Shown one piece after another: positions 42,989 through 50,836 of a stretch of DNA of 64,000 nt. Position 1 is the first letter of the stretch. Each line of letters opens with the position of its first letter. The position numbers and the translations under genes are program-made. Source of the stretch: CAZUDO01 sp964618895 (GTDB lineage: Bacteria; Desulfobacterota; Binatia; DP-6); the NCBI GenBank assembly GCA_964618895.1, contig CAZUDO010000073.1, forward strand, positions 6,491 through 70,490. Reading direction: 5' to 3'. The notes beneath the pieces are model-generated. The model saw only the letters and a list, made by a program, of their open reading frames with translations, made no database searches and was not told where the DNA came from.

Positions 42989-43405
42989 ATGCGGTGGGCA
43001 GTCATCGACAGCAGCGTCTACATCGGCCACTGGGAGCGTGGGCTGTATGAGGACACGCTGACGACCGTGCGCAAGGCGTTCATCGTCCGCCACTCGGCAG
43101 TCGTCCTGAGCGAGCTGAGGCGGGGCGCGCGGACGCGACCGGCACAGCGACTGGTCGACGCCCTCGCGGCCCTCGCCCGGGAGCCCTGGGAGCCCGCTGC
43201 AGACGACTGGTGGGAGGCGGGACGCCTGATTCGAACGATCGGGGATGGGCAAGGGTGGGAGATCGGCAAGCGACGCGAGTTCCAGAATGATGCGCTCATT
43301 GCGCTGACCGCACGCCGGTACGGCGCGACGGTCGTCACCGCCAATCGCGAGGACTTCGTCCTACTGTCGGAGGCGACGGGTGTGCGGGTGCTGTATCCGA
43401 TGTAG
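42989..43405 (+). CDS. PIN-domain toxin (VapC-like), second copy
   Basis: A 138-aa PIN-domain protein: AVIDSSVYIGHWERG with the first Asp, VVLSELRRGAR with Glu, FQNDALIALTARRYG and VVTANREDF with later Asp residues. It forms a toxin-antitoxin pair with the 67-aa gene upstream. Its 3' end overlaps the extended hicA remnant on the other strand by 71 bp. Confidence 0.8.
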   Translation: MRWAVIDSSVYIGHWERGLYEDTLTTVRKAFIVRHSAVVLSELRRGARTRPAQRLVDALAALAREPWEPAADDWWEAGRLIRTIGDGQGWEIGKRREFQNDALIALTARRYGATVVTANREDFVLLSEATGVRVLYPM

Positions 43406-43619
43406 GCGCCTCGCCCCCGCGTCCCTGAGTGACCCTGAGTAGTCCCCCGACCTGGAACGTTCCTCGAACGCGTTCGGACATGCCCCCGCGAGAGAGCGAC
43501 GCGACGGAGCCGGCTTTCCTGAGAATCATGCGGCTGCCGGTCTGTCGGCGGAACACCCACCCCAGCCGCTCGAAGGCTCGGCACGCATCCCGCCCGCCGA
43601 TAACCGGCAGGTCAGCCAA
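43335..43619 (-). pseudogene. hicA: Degenerate HicA toxin
   Basis: The N terminus is a good HicA (ADLPVIGGRDACRAFERLGW, RQTGSRMILRKAGSVASLS), the dsRBD-like mRNA interferase, though the expected catalytic His (usually GSH) is Arg here (GSR). After about residue 45 the family sequence (usually PDHxEL then RGTL) decays into RGGMSERVRGTFQVGG. The frame then runs on to 94 aa through unrelated DNA and over the end of the PIN gene. It is probably inactive. Confidence 0.65.
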
Positions 43620-43821
43620 CGGCGACGTCTACCTCGACCGTTCGGATGGTGAGCGGTAGTCCCTGCTCGGCCCGAACCTCGAGACAGGCGACGATCGCCT
43701 CGCGAATGTTCGCGAGAGCCTCCTCCTCCGTCTGTCCCTGACTCACACATCCAGGAATAGCCGGGCATTCGGCGACGATCATGCCGCTCTCATCCCGTTC
43801 GAGGGTCACAGGGAGCTTCAT
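43612..43821 (-). CDS. hicB: HicB-like antitoxin
   Basis: A 69-aa HicB partial-RNase-H-fold antitoxin: LPVTLERDESGMIVAECPAIP, GCVSQGQTEEEALANIREAI, LEVRAEQGLPL. It looks intact although its HicA partner is degenerate. It overlaps hicA by 8 bp. No DNA-binding extension is present. Confidence 0.82.
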   Translation of the reverse strand: MKLPVTLERDESGMIVAECPAIPGCVSQGQTEEEALANIREAIVACLEVRAEQGLPLTIRTVEVDVAVG

Positions 43822-43836
43822 GGCTGACGACTCTAG

Positions 43837-44028
43837 CTACTTCTCGTCGTCGAGTTCGATGTCCTGCGGCGCCACCCAGCACAGCTTCCCGTCGCGCCAC
43901 TCGGCCACCGGATTGCCGGCTTCCTTGTGGCGCTGGCGTGCTTCGCGGACCGCCTCGATCAGGGCCGCGTCGATTGGTGTTCCCTCCGCGAACGCACGAT
44001 CGATCCGGTCGAGTTCGTCATCCTTCAT
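43837..44028 (-). CDS. Small partner of the zeta-type kinase
   Basis: A 63-aa acidic protein (MKDDELDRIDRAFAEG, then IEAVREARQRHKEAGNPVAEW, ending WVAPQDIELDDEK). Small proteins of this pattern commonly accompany zeta-like kinases, so an antitoxin role is likely. It overlaps the kinase gene by 11 bp and lies downstream of it. Confidence 0.6.
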   Translation of the reverse strand: MKDDELDRIDRAFAEGTPIDAALIEAVREARQRHKEAGNPVAEWRDGKLCWVAPQDIELDDEK

Positions 44029-44605
44029 GCTGTCCCTCCGTTATCTGCGCCCAGAGTTCCGCGTCCGAGACGACGCTCCGTCCAGACCGGTCACCGCGCG
44101 CTACCAGTCGCGGGCGCGCTCGCGAGTTGTCGTAGAGGCGCCAGGTGGTAGCGACAGGCTGATAGAGCGTGAAGAAGTTGACCAGGCCACGTGCGTACCG
44201 GCGCCGTACCGTGACCTCCGGTACGTCGTGTCCGCCGAGCCGGACCCGTTCGCGGACCCGGGCGAGCGCGACCTCCGCGTTCGGTAGCCAGAGGAACACC
44301 AAGTGGAACGTGTAGCCGGTGAGCATCCAGCGTGCAATGCGCGGCGCGAACGTCCGGCTCGCGAGAGTGGTCTCGAATGCGAAGTCCCGTTGCTGCGCCG
44401 CGAGCTGTTCGAGCCGTCGCAGCATGACGCGCCCGGCGTCAATCGCGACGCCCTCCGGGGCGAAGGCAGACAGTCCTCGGGCGATCGTATCGGCGTTGAC
44501 GAATTCGGCTACCCCGAGCCTTCCACGCAGCAGGACGGGGGCCGTCGTCGACTTCCCAGCCCCATTCGGTCCTGCCAGGACGACAACGTGTGGCCTGCTG
44601 TTCAT
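44018..44605 (-). CDS. Zeta toxin-family kinase
   Basis: A 195-aa P-loop kinase: Walker A LAGPNGAGKST, FVNADTIARGLS (substrate-binding Asp), FAFETTLASRTF and an Arg-rich lid (ARVRERVRLGGHDVPEVTVRRRY). Zeta toxins phosphorylate UDP-N-acetylglucosamine; related proteins have other substrates. It overlaps the downstream small protein and, by ATGA, the upstream cyclase gene, which suggests a three-gene operon. Confidence 0.82.
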   Translation of the reverse strand: MNSRPHVVVLAGPNGAGKSTTAPVLLRGRLGVAEFVNADTIARGLSAFAPEGVAIDAGRVMLRRLEQLAAQQRDFAFETTLASRTFAPRIARWMLTGYTFHLVFLWLPNAEVALARVRERVRLGGHDVPEVTVRRRYARGLVNFFTLYQPVATTWRLYDNSRARPRLVARGDRSGRSVVSDAELWAQITEGQHEG

Positions 44606-47600
44606 GAGCGCAGCTCCTGCAACAGTGTCTTGGCCTCACGCAAGTCGCGCGTTGCGAAGCCTTCGGTGAACCAGGCGTCGAGCGGGGCGAGGAGGGCACG
44701 TGCGGCGTCGTGGTTGCCCTGGCGCTGCCAGAGCCGCGCCAGGCTGGTGGCGGCGCGCAGCTCGAACGTCTTGGCCTCTTGCCGTCGGGCAATCTCCAGG
44801 GAGTGGTGGAAGAGCGCCTCCGCCTCCTCGACCGCAGTGCCGTCTGTGTCGAGGAGAATCTCTGCCCGCAGCCGGTGGAGCTCGGCATCGTAGAAGTGCT
44901 CTCCCTGTTGCTCGGCGCGCGCGACGCCGAGTCCAAGCGCACGCAGCGCCTCGTCGTGACGCCCGATTTTCCTGAGGGCGTCGGCAAGCACCGCGAGGAA
45001 CTGGGGCGCTCCGATCCCGCTCCCGCTCTCAGCCAGGTCGACCAGCGCCTGCTGCATCTCCGCGATGCCCGCGTCGCCCTCCCCAGATTCGGCTCGCGCC
45101 CAGCCTCGATAAAACCTTCCGAGTCCCAGGTACGTCGGAAACACGAGCTGCTCGGCGAGACCCACGAGTTCTCCGGCGCACTCTTTTGTCCGGTCGAGCT
45201 CGCCGCACTGGAGATGGACAAATCCAGCAAAGAAGAGAGCGTCCGCAAGACTGAGCGGATGCTCCATACGCTTCGCCAGCGCCGCCGCCTCCGCGCTCAC
45301 AGCCAGCGCCCGGGCGAGATGGCCAAGGTGAAAGTGACACCAGGCCGCATACCCGTGGGCGTGGACGCCACGATCTTGTCCCACCGTGTACGCCAGAGAC
45401 CCATGCTCCCTGGGATTGTACAATCTCATGCTCCGTTCGAAATGCTGCAGCGCCCGCGAGAAGTGGCCCTGGAGAAACGACGATTCGCCGGCGAGGTCGT
45501 GAGCCAAGAGGAGGTCAAACGTGCCTCCCGTCCGCTCCGCGGCTGCCAGAGCCTCCTGCGCGAGCTCCGCCCCCGTCCCGAGGTCACCCTTGCTGAAGTA
45601 GGCCGCCGCCATCCCCACGAGCACTCGTGGCAGCTCGGGAGACTCGCCGATTTGGGACACCAGCTCGCGCGCGCGCGTGTAGGTCCGCTCGTACTCCGAA
45701 TGCGACTGACCCCTGGCCGCCATGAGCGGCGCCCCGATCGCCATCTGCAGCCCGAGCTCCATCTGATGCCGTTCGGGCGTCTCCGGCAGCGTCCCGACGA
45801 GAGCGAGGGCGCGCCGCAGATGGCCGATGGCCTCCTCGTTCGCCGACCGCTGCGTGGCATGCTCTCCCGCCCGCTGGTAGTGCGCGCTCGCTTGCGCCAC
45901 CAGCCCCGCCTGCTCGTAGTGCCGCGCGATCACCTCGGGCTCGGAGGCGACGCGCTCGGGGAAGCGCTCCTCCAGCACCTGGGCGACGCGCGCGTGCAGC
46001 TGCTGGCGCGTGCGCTTGAGCAGCGACTGGTACGCCGTCTCCTGGATCAGCACGTGCTTGAAGGTGTACGTGGCCGCGGGCGGCTCGCCGCGCACGAAGA
46101 GGATCTCCGCGTCGACCAGGCGCACGAGCCCCTGGCGCAGAGCGGCCTCGTCCATGCCCGCCGTCGCCGCCAGCAGCGGATACCCGAACTCCCGTCCCAG
46201 CACCGCCGCCCGCTGCGCCACTTCCTTCGCCGTCGAGAGCCGGTCGAGCCGTCCCATCAGCGAGTCGGCGAGCGTTGCGGGAATCGCCTCCACACCGCGC
46301 GCTGCCCCGGGCTCCATCACCGCCTTGGTCAGCTCCTCGACGTAGAGCGGTACGCCGTCGGCGCGGGCGACGAGCGCGTCGAGGGTGGCGGGAGGCAGCT
46401 CCGTACCCGCCAGCGTCGCGATCAGGTCGCGCGCCTGGCGCTTGGTGAGCCGGACGAGCTGCACGGTGGTCAGGTTGGACCGCGCCGGCCAGGGCGGCGT
46501 GAACTCCGGGCGCGCGGTGGCGAGGAGCAGCAGCCGCGCCGTCGGGCTCTGCGCGATCAGGTGCCCCAGCAGCTCCAGCGTCGACACGTCGCACCAGTGC
46601 AGGTCCTCGACGACCACGACCAGCGGCTGCGCCGTGCTGAGCGATAGGGTCCACTGCACCAGCAGATCGATCGTCTTCCGCCGTTGCAGCTCGGGACTCA
46701 GCTGCAGCCGCGTGGGCGGCGGCAGACCGAGAAAGTCCGCGAGCAGGGCCACCGTCTCCGTTGACGCGAGTGTGCGGAGTCCGACCTCCAACTTGCCCAG
46801 CGTCTCGGTTGCTGTGTCTTCGGGGGCGAACGCCAGCCCCTGCGTCGCCAGCGCGATGATCGGATGGAAGGGTGTCCCTTCCGTGTACGGTGTCGCGCCG
46901 CATTCCAGCCACGTATGCGGCACCGTCGCCAGGTGCTCGTGCAGCTGGTAGACGAGCCGCGACTTCCCGACTCCCGCCTCGCCGAGGACGACGACGGTCT
47001 GCCCCTCGCCGTCCTGCGCCCGCTCCCAACGATCGACCAGTGTCGCCAGCTCGACCTCGCGGCCCACAAACCTGCTCAGCCGTCCCGCCGCGAGGTCGAG
47101 CCGGCGGCGTACCCCGCTCGGCTGCACGACGCGGTAAAGCGTCACCGGATCGCGCACACCTTTCAGCGCCTGCGGCCCGCGGTCCTCGACCACGAACAGC
47201 CCGCCGACCAGGCGCTGCGTCGCGGCGGTGATCACCACCGTGTCGGGCTCGGCCGCGCCCTGCACGCGCGCCGCGACGTTCGCCGTCTCGCCGAACACCT
47301 CGCCGCCGTCGGCAATCACCACCGGCCCGGTGTGTAGGCCGATGCGCACGGCCAGGCGCGTCCCGTCGCCGGCGGCGAGGCTGGCGTTGAGCGCCGCCAT
47401 TGCGTCCACGATCGCCAGGCCCGCGCGGACCGCGCGTTCGGGGTCATCCTCGCGTGCCGTCGGCCAGCCGAAGTAGATGAGCAGCCCATCGCCGAGATTC
47501 TTCGCGACGTGGCCGCCGAAGCGCGCGACGGCGCCAGCGGCCGCCTGCTGGTACCGGGCGATGACGTCGCGCCACTCCTCGGCGTCGAGCTGCTGCGACA

Positions 47601-47871
47601 GCGGCGTCGAGCCGACCAGGTCGCAGAAGAGCACCGTCAGCTGGCGGCGCTCACCGGCGTCGGTCGGCGCGGCGATAGCCTCGGGTGGGCGCGGCGGTGC
47701 CGCCGACGGTGTCGGGGCACCGATGAGCGCGGCGCCGCAGCCGCCGCAGAACTTCTCGCCGGGCTGGTTCGCCGCGCCACACGACGCGCAGACCGCCGCG
47801 AGCGCGGCCCCGCATTCCGTGCAGAAGCGGCGCTCGGGCCGGTTGTCATGGTCACAGGACGGGCAGCGCAT
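44602..47871 (-). CDS. Class III cyclase / STAND ATPase / TPR regulator
   Basis: A 1089-aa signalling protein. Order: double zinc ribbon (Cys3, 6, 17, 20 and Cys28, 31, 42, 45), class III nucleotide cyclase domain (about 75-250, metal Asp84 in FCDLVGST and Asp128 in NLGDGL, GEVFGETANVAARVQ), AAA/STAND ATPase (GEAGVGKSRLVY Walker A, VVVVEDLHWCD Walker B), then a long TPR array (about 650-1080). Such proteins are common in Deltaproteobacteria and actinobacteria but rarely characterised. It heads an operon with the zeta-like kinase. A 33-bp part of its TPR region recurs at 39374. Confidence 0.85.
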   Translation of the reverse strand: MRCPSCDHDNRPERRFCTECGAALAAVCASCGAANQPGEKFCGGCGAALIGAPTPSAAPPRPPEAIAAPTDAGERRQLTVLFCDLVGSTPLSQQLDAEEWRDVIARYQQAAAGAVARFGGHVAKNLGDGLLIYFGWPTAREDDPERAVRAGLAIVDAMAALNASLAAGDGTRLAVRIGLHTGPVVIADGGEVFGETANVAARVQGAAEPDTVVITAATQRLVGGLFVVEDRGPQALKGVRDPVTLYRVVQPSGVRRRLDLAAGRLSRFVGREVELATLVDRWERAQDGEGQTVVVLGEAGVGKSRLVYQLHEHLATVPHTWLECGATPYTEGTPFHPIIALATQGLAFAPEDTATETLGKLEVGLRTLASTETVALLADFLGLPPPTRLQLSPELQRRKTIDLLVQWTLSLSTAQPLVVVVEDLHWCDVSTLELLGHLIAQSPTARLLLLATARPEFTPPWPARSNLTTVQLVRLTKRQARDLIATLAGTELPPATLDALVARADGVPLYVEELTKAVMEPGAARGVEAIPATLADSLMGRLDRLSTAKEVAQRAAVLGREFGYPLLAATAGMDEAALRQGLVRLVDAEILFVRGEPPAATYTFKHVLIQETAYQSLLKRTRQQLHARVAQVLEERFPERVASEPEVIARHYEQAGLVAQASAHYQRAGEHATQRSANEEAIGHLRRALALVGTLPETPERHQMELGLQMAIGAPLMAARGQSHSEYERTYTRARELVSQIGESPELPRVLVGMAAAYFSKGDLGTGAELAQEALAAAERTGGTFDLLLAHDLAGESSFLQGHFSRALQHFERSMRLYNPREHGSLAYTVGQDRGVHAHGYAAWCHFHLGHLARALAVSAEAAALAKRMEHPLSLADALFFAGFVHLQCGELDRTKECAGELVGLAEQLVFPTYLGLGRFYRGWARAESGEGDAGIAEMQQALVDLAESGSGIGAPQFLAVLADALRKIGRHDEALRALGLGVARAEQQGEHFYDAELHRLRAEILLDTDGTAVEEAEALFHHSLEIARRQEAKTFELRAATSLARLWQRQGNHDAARALLAPLDAWFTEGFATRDLREAKTLLQELRS

Positions 47872-48063
47872 CGCGGATCGTCTCGCGTGCGGTGCCTACC
47901 ACGACGGGAGCGAACCCCGGAACGGTGCGCGAGCCGCGAACCACCGTCGCGCAGGAATCGTGGCAAAACTGCGCGCGACCCTGGAACGTTCCGGGAACGT
48001 TTCCGGCCGCGCCGCCAGCCCCCCGCCAAGAAGAAGTACCCGGAAGATCAGCGGCTTGAAGAG

Positions 48064-48410
48064 TGGAGGCGGGGGGAATCGAACCCCCGTCCGAAGGTGC
48101 ATCCCCGAACGCTTCTACGTGCGTAGCCGATGTTTTGATGTCGCCGCGCTCGCTCCCACCGGCAGGATCTCGCGCGACCAGCCGGCGTTTGATCTCGACC
48201 CCCACGCCGCCGGCGTCGTGGGGGCCCAGCCCGAAGTATGGCGCTTCAGCCCACCCTACGGGCGCAGGCAGGTGAAGCGTGGTCGCCGTTTAGGCAGCCA
48301 GTGCGTAGTTATTGTCTGCAGTTAAGCAGTCCTGCTCGTTTTGCGAGGTGAACAGGAACCCCGGCACGCAACGTTCGCTTTCTCACCCCCGTCGAACCCA
48401 GATCGCCCCC
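48064..48410 (-). ncRNA. ssrA: tmRNA (transfer-messenger RNA)
   Basis: A 347-nt gene. The 5' end GGGGGCG pairs with CGCCTCC at the 3' end (acceptor stem with one G-U); the T arm GGGGG-TTCGATT-CCCCC is intact. The tag frame (48319 down to 48290) reads ADNNYALAA-stop, close to the common tag. The terminal CCA is not encoded (the discriminator A is followed by CTC). It rescues stalled ribosomes with SmpB, which is encoded 5 kb away. The short flanks up to 47872 and 48464 hold no other gene. Confidence 0.93.
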
Positions 48411-48464
48411 CAGGTTGGACGCGGCCATACTAGGCACGGACGGCGCCGGCCGCAACCCGGGACG

Positions 48465-49982
48465 CTACTGGCAGCGGTGCCGGGCGACGTTGCACGTCGC
48501 CCCCGTGGGACAGTCGGCGTCCTCGCCGCAGACGTAGGCCCGGGCCGGGACGCCCTTCTGCCGGCGCTCGGGTGAGCGGAGACCCCACGACGGCGCCGCG
48601 CGGTAGCGATCGACCAAGCTGCAGCCGGCGCACGTGGCCTGCACCGAGGCGACGGTAGGTTTCTGCCCCCGCTCGACCCACGCCGTGAGCGCATTCAGCG
48701 ACGGCAGGAGCTCGTTGATGAAGCCGCAGTGGCCCCCCGCCGACGTGTAGAGCTGCACCAGCTGATCGCTCCTGCCGGCGGCGTCGAAGATGTCGCGATA
48801 GGTGTTCTCGTTCTCGGGGATCACGAGCCCGTCGTCCAGGGCGTGGACGGTGAGCACCTTGGACTGGGTCCGCCCCCGCGGCTCGTAGTAGCGCCGCATG
48901 TACCTGACCGCGGCAGCGTCCTCGCGCGTGCGCGGGATGCCGGCGTTGAGCGCCGCCCGCTCCCCGGCGCTGAGCGCGGGCGGGTTGTACTCGACACCTG
49001 CGTTGCCCCAGGGATGCTTGCCCCGGTTCCGGCGGTGCACCACCTCCGCCATGCCGATCGACGCGAAGAACATGTCGGTGCCGATGAAGTCCTCGGGAAT
49101 CTGGCTCGCGCGCAGGAAGAGGTCCCGGCGCCCGGCCTGCTCGGGCGTGCGCGCCGCGGCGGCATCGAGCGGGCCGAAGCAGGTCGTGACCGGCCCCTCG
49201 ACGAACCCGCCGCCCACGTCGGTCGGCGTCTCGGTAAACGTCGCCGGGTTGGCGAGCAGGAAGTCCGTACACTCGCGCGAGAGCCCCAGCTCCGGCGGCG
49301 ACGACGGCTCCGGCGCGCCGCACGTCTGCCCGCCGGGGCAGTGGCTGTCGTCGAGGCACCGGCTTCGCCCGTCGCTGCACACCCGGCATGCGAGCTGCGC
49401 CCCGGCCACGTCCCCGCACACGTACTCGTACACGGCGCGCAGGTCCCAGGCGGCGTTGAAGTTGCGCCGGCCGCCGGCGGCCGGACCGCACAGCGGGGCG
49501 GCGCCGGCGTAGGTCTTGGGGAAGTACTCGATCACGGTCGAGGTCACCATGCCGCCGCCCGAGTGTCCCCACAGGTACGTGTATTTCGGCTTGCCGTGCT
49601 TGTTCACGAAGTAGCGGCGCAGGGTCTCGATGTCCTTGATGGCGTCCTTGACGTACCAGCCGACCGAGCTGAAGGTCGTCGTCGCCGACGCGTAGCCATT
49701 GAGCACCGGCAGCACCGTGGCCCGGAAAAGGAGGTTCACGCGCCCGTTCGGGTCGAGGGTGAGGAAATCCCCGGGACCCAGGTCGCTCGGGAAGGGCGTG
49801 ATCAGACGCTGGTCGGCCGAGTAGCCATGGGCATACAGAAAGAGACTCCCGTTCCAGTTGTCGGGGACGAGGATGACCCCGTACGCCCCCTTGAGGGCGA
49901 CGGTCTCGACCGTGAACTGGGCACGTGCCGGCGCCACGGTGGCGAGCAACAGCGCGAGCGCGGTGACGAGATGACTTCGCAT
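48465..49982 (-). CDS. Secreted alpha/beta hydrolase (esterase-like)
   Basis: A 505-aa exported hydrolase. A signal peptide (MRSHLVTALALLLATVAPARA) precedes an alpha/beta hydrolase fold with nucleophile elbow GHSGGG, acid in HALDDGLV and histidine in SAGGHCGF. Two Cys-rich inserts (CRVCSDGRSRCLDDSHCPGG and the C-terminal CGEDADCPTGATC) resemble the secreted Cys motifs found elsewhere in this genome. The substrate is unknown; tannase-like or polyester-type esterases are possible. Confidence 0.75.
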   Translation of the reverse strand: MRSHLVTALALLLATVAPARAQFTVETVALKGAYGVILVPDNWNGSLFLYAHGYSADQRLITPFPSDLGPGDFLTLDPNGRVNLLFRATVLPVLNGYASATTTFSSVGWYVKDAIKDIETLRRYFVNKHGKPKYTYLWGHSGGGMVTSTVIEYFPKTYAGAAPLCGPAAGGRRNFNAAWDLRAVYEYVCGDVAGAQLACRVCSDGRSRCLDDSHCPGGQTCGAPEPSSPPELGLSRECTDFLLANPATFTETPTDVGGGFVEGPVTTCFGPLDAAAARTPEQAGRRDLFLRASQIPEDFIGTDMFFASIGMAEVVHRRNRGKHPWGNAGVEYNPPALSAGERAALNAGIPRTREDAAAVRYMRRYYEPRGRTQSKVLTVHALDDGLVIPENENTYRDIFDAAGRSDQLVQLYTSAGGHCGFINELLPSLNALTAWVERGQKPTVASVQATCAGCSLVDRYRAAPSWGLRSPERRQKGVPARAYVCGEDADCPTGATCNVARHRCQ

Positions 49983-50110
49983 GCGATCTCCTTTGACGCG
50001 ACTCACCGTTGATGGCGAGCGGCCCCGTATAGGCGACGGACGACCTCGACGGCAACCCGCCGCGGCCCGTCCGATTGACACTCCCCGGGACGGCGCCTAC
50101 CGTTTCCCCT

Positions 50111-50740
50111 ATGCGGACCCTCACCCTGCTCGCAGCCCTCGCAGCCTCCTCGCCGGCCATCGCCGCCGGCCCGCGCATCGCCGCGGAGGAGGCGCCGCAG
50201 CACCGCGGCGAGCTGGTCACGTTGGTGGGGCCGGTGGCCGAGGTGCAGCAGCGGGACGACGGCGTCGTGCTCATGGTCGGCACCACCACGCGGGTCGCCG
50301 TCATCGTCCCGGCGCCCGCCGTCGGGCGCTTGCCGAAGAGCCCCGCCGAGATGCGCGAGCAGTCGATCGAGGTCACCGGCTTCCTCACCGCGACCCAGCC
50401 GCTCAGCCTCGTGGTGGAAGAGCCGGAGAGCCTGGTGCTCGGCACGACTCCAACCAGCGACAACCCGCAAGTCCTGCAGGAGCGCGTCCGGAAGCTGCAG
50501 GCCGAGCTGGCCCGGGAGCGCGCGCGCACGGACGCGCCGGCGCTCCAACTCAAGACCTACGGCCCCACGCGGTCGACGCAGCCGGTGTCGCCGAACGCGA
50601 TGGAAGAGGCGGTGCTGGCCGAGCGCGGTGTGCCCGACCGCGTCGAGTGGGGGCCGCGGGGCCGGGTCCTCGTCTACGGCACGACGCGCTACATCTTCGA
50701 CGCGCAGGGGCAGCTCATCGAGTCGCGGACCGATCGCTGA
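50111..50740 (+). CDS. Secreted protein with OB-like domain
   Basis: A 209-aa protein with a signal peptide (MRTLTLLAALAASSPAIAAG). Residues about 45-115 look like an OB-fold strand set (GELVTLVGPVAEVQQRDDGVVLMVGTT style), then a short coiled coil (VLQERVRKLQAELARERAR) and a C-terminal domain resembling SmpA/BamE-like segments (MEEAVLAERGVPDRVEWG, RYIFDAQGQLIE). I do not recognise a named family. It is divergent from the esterase gene. Confidence 0.6.
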   Translation: MRTLTLLAALAASSPAIAAGPRIAAEEAPQHRGELVTLVGPVAEVQQRDDGVVLMVGTTTRVAVIVPAPAVGRLPKSPAEMREQSIEVTGFLTATQPLSLVVEEPESLVLGTTPTSDNPQVLQERVRKLQAELARERARTDAPALQLKTYGPTRSTQPVSPNAMEEAVLAERGVPDRVEWGPRGRVLVYGTTRYIFDAQGQLIESRTDR

Positions 50741-50778
50741 CCTCCTGCCACCCGTCGCACACCGGACCAGAAACGCGC

Positions 50779-50809
50779 GCGGGCGGCAGGTCATCGACCT
50801 GCCGCCCGC
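50779..50809. terminator. Strong hairpin between convergent genes
   Basis: A perfect 14-bp stem (GCGGGCGGCAGGTC with its complement) and a 3-nt loop lie between the convergent stops at 50740 and 50837. There is no T tract, so termination would be bidirectional and possibly factor-assisted. Confidence 0.55.
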
Positions 50810-50836
50810 CGCGACTCCTATCTATGAGGCCTAGCG

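Noticed and set aside
43454..47992. Two copies of the 10-bp palindrome GGAACGTTCC (43454 and 47983) as a mobile repeat
   Set aside because: Only the palindrome and a few flanking bases (CCTGG or CTGG) are shared. Too short to claim an element.
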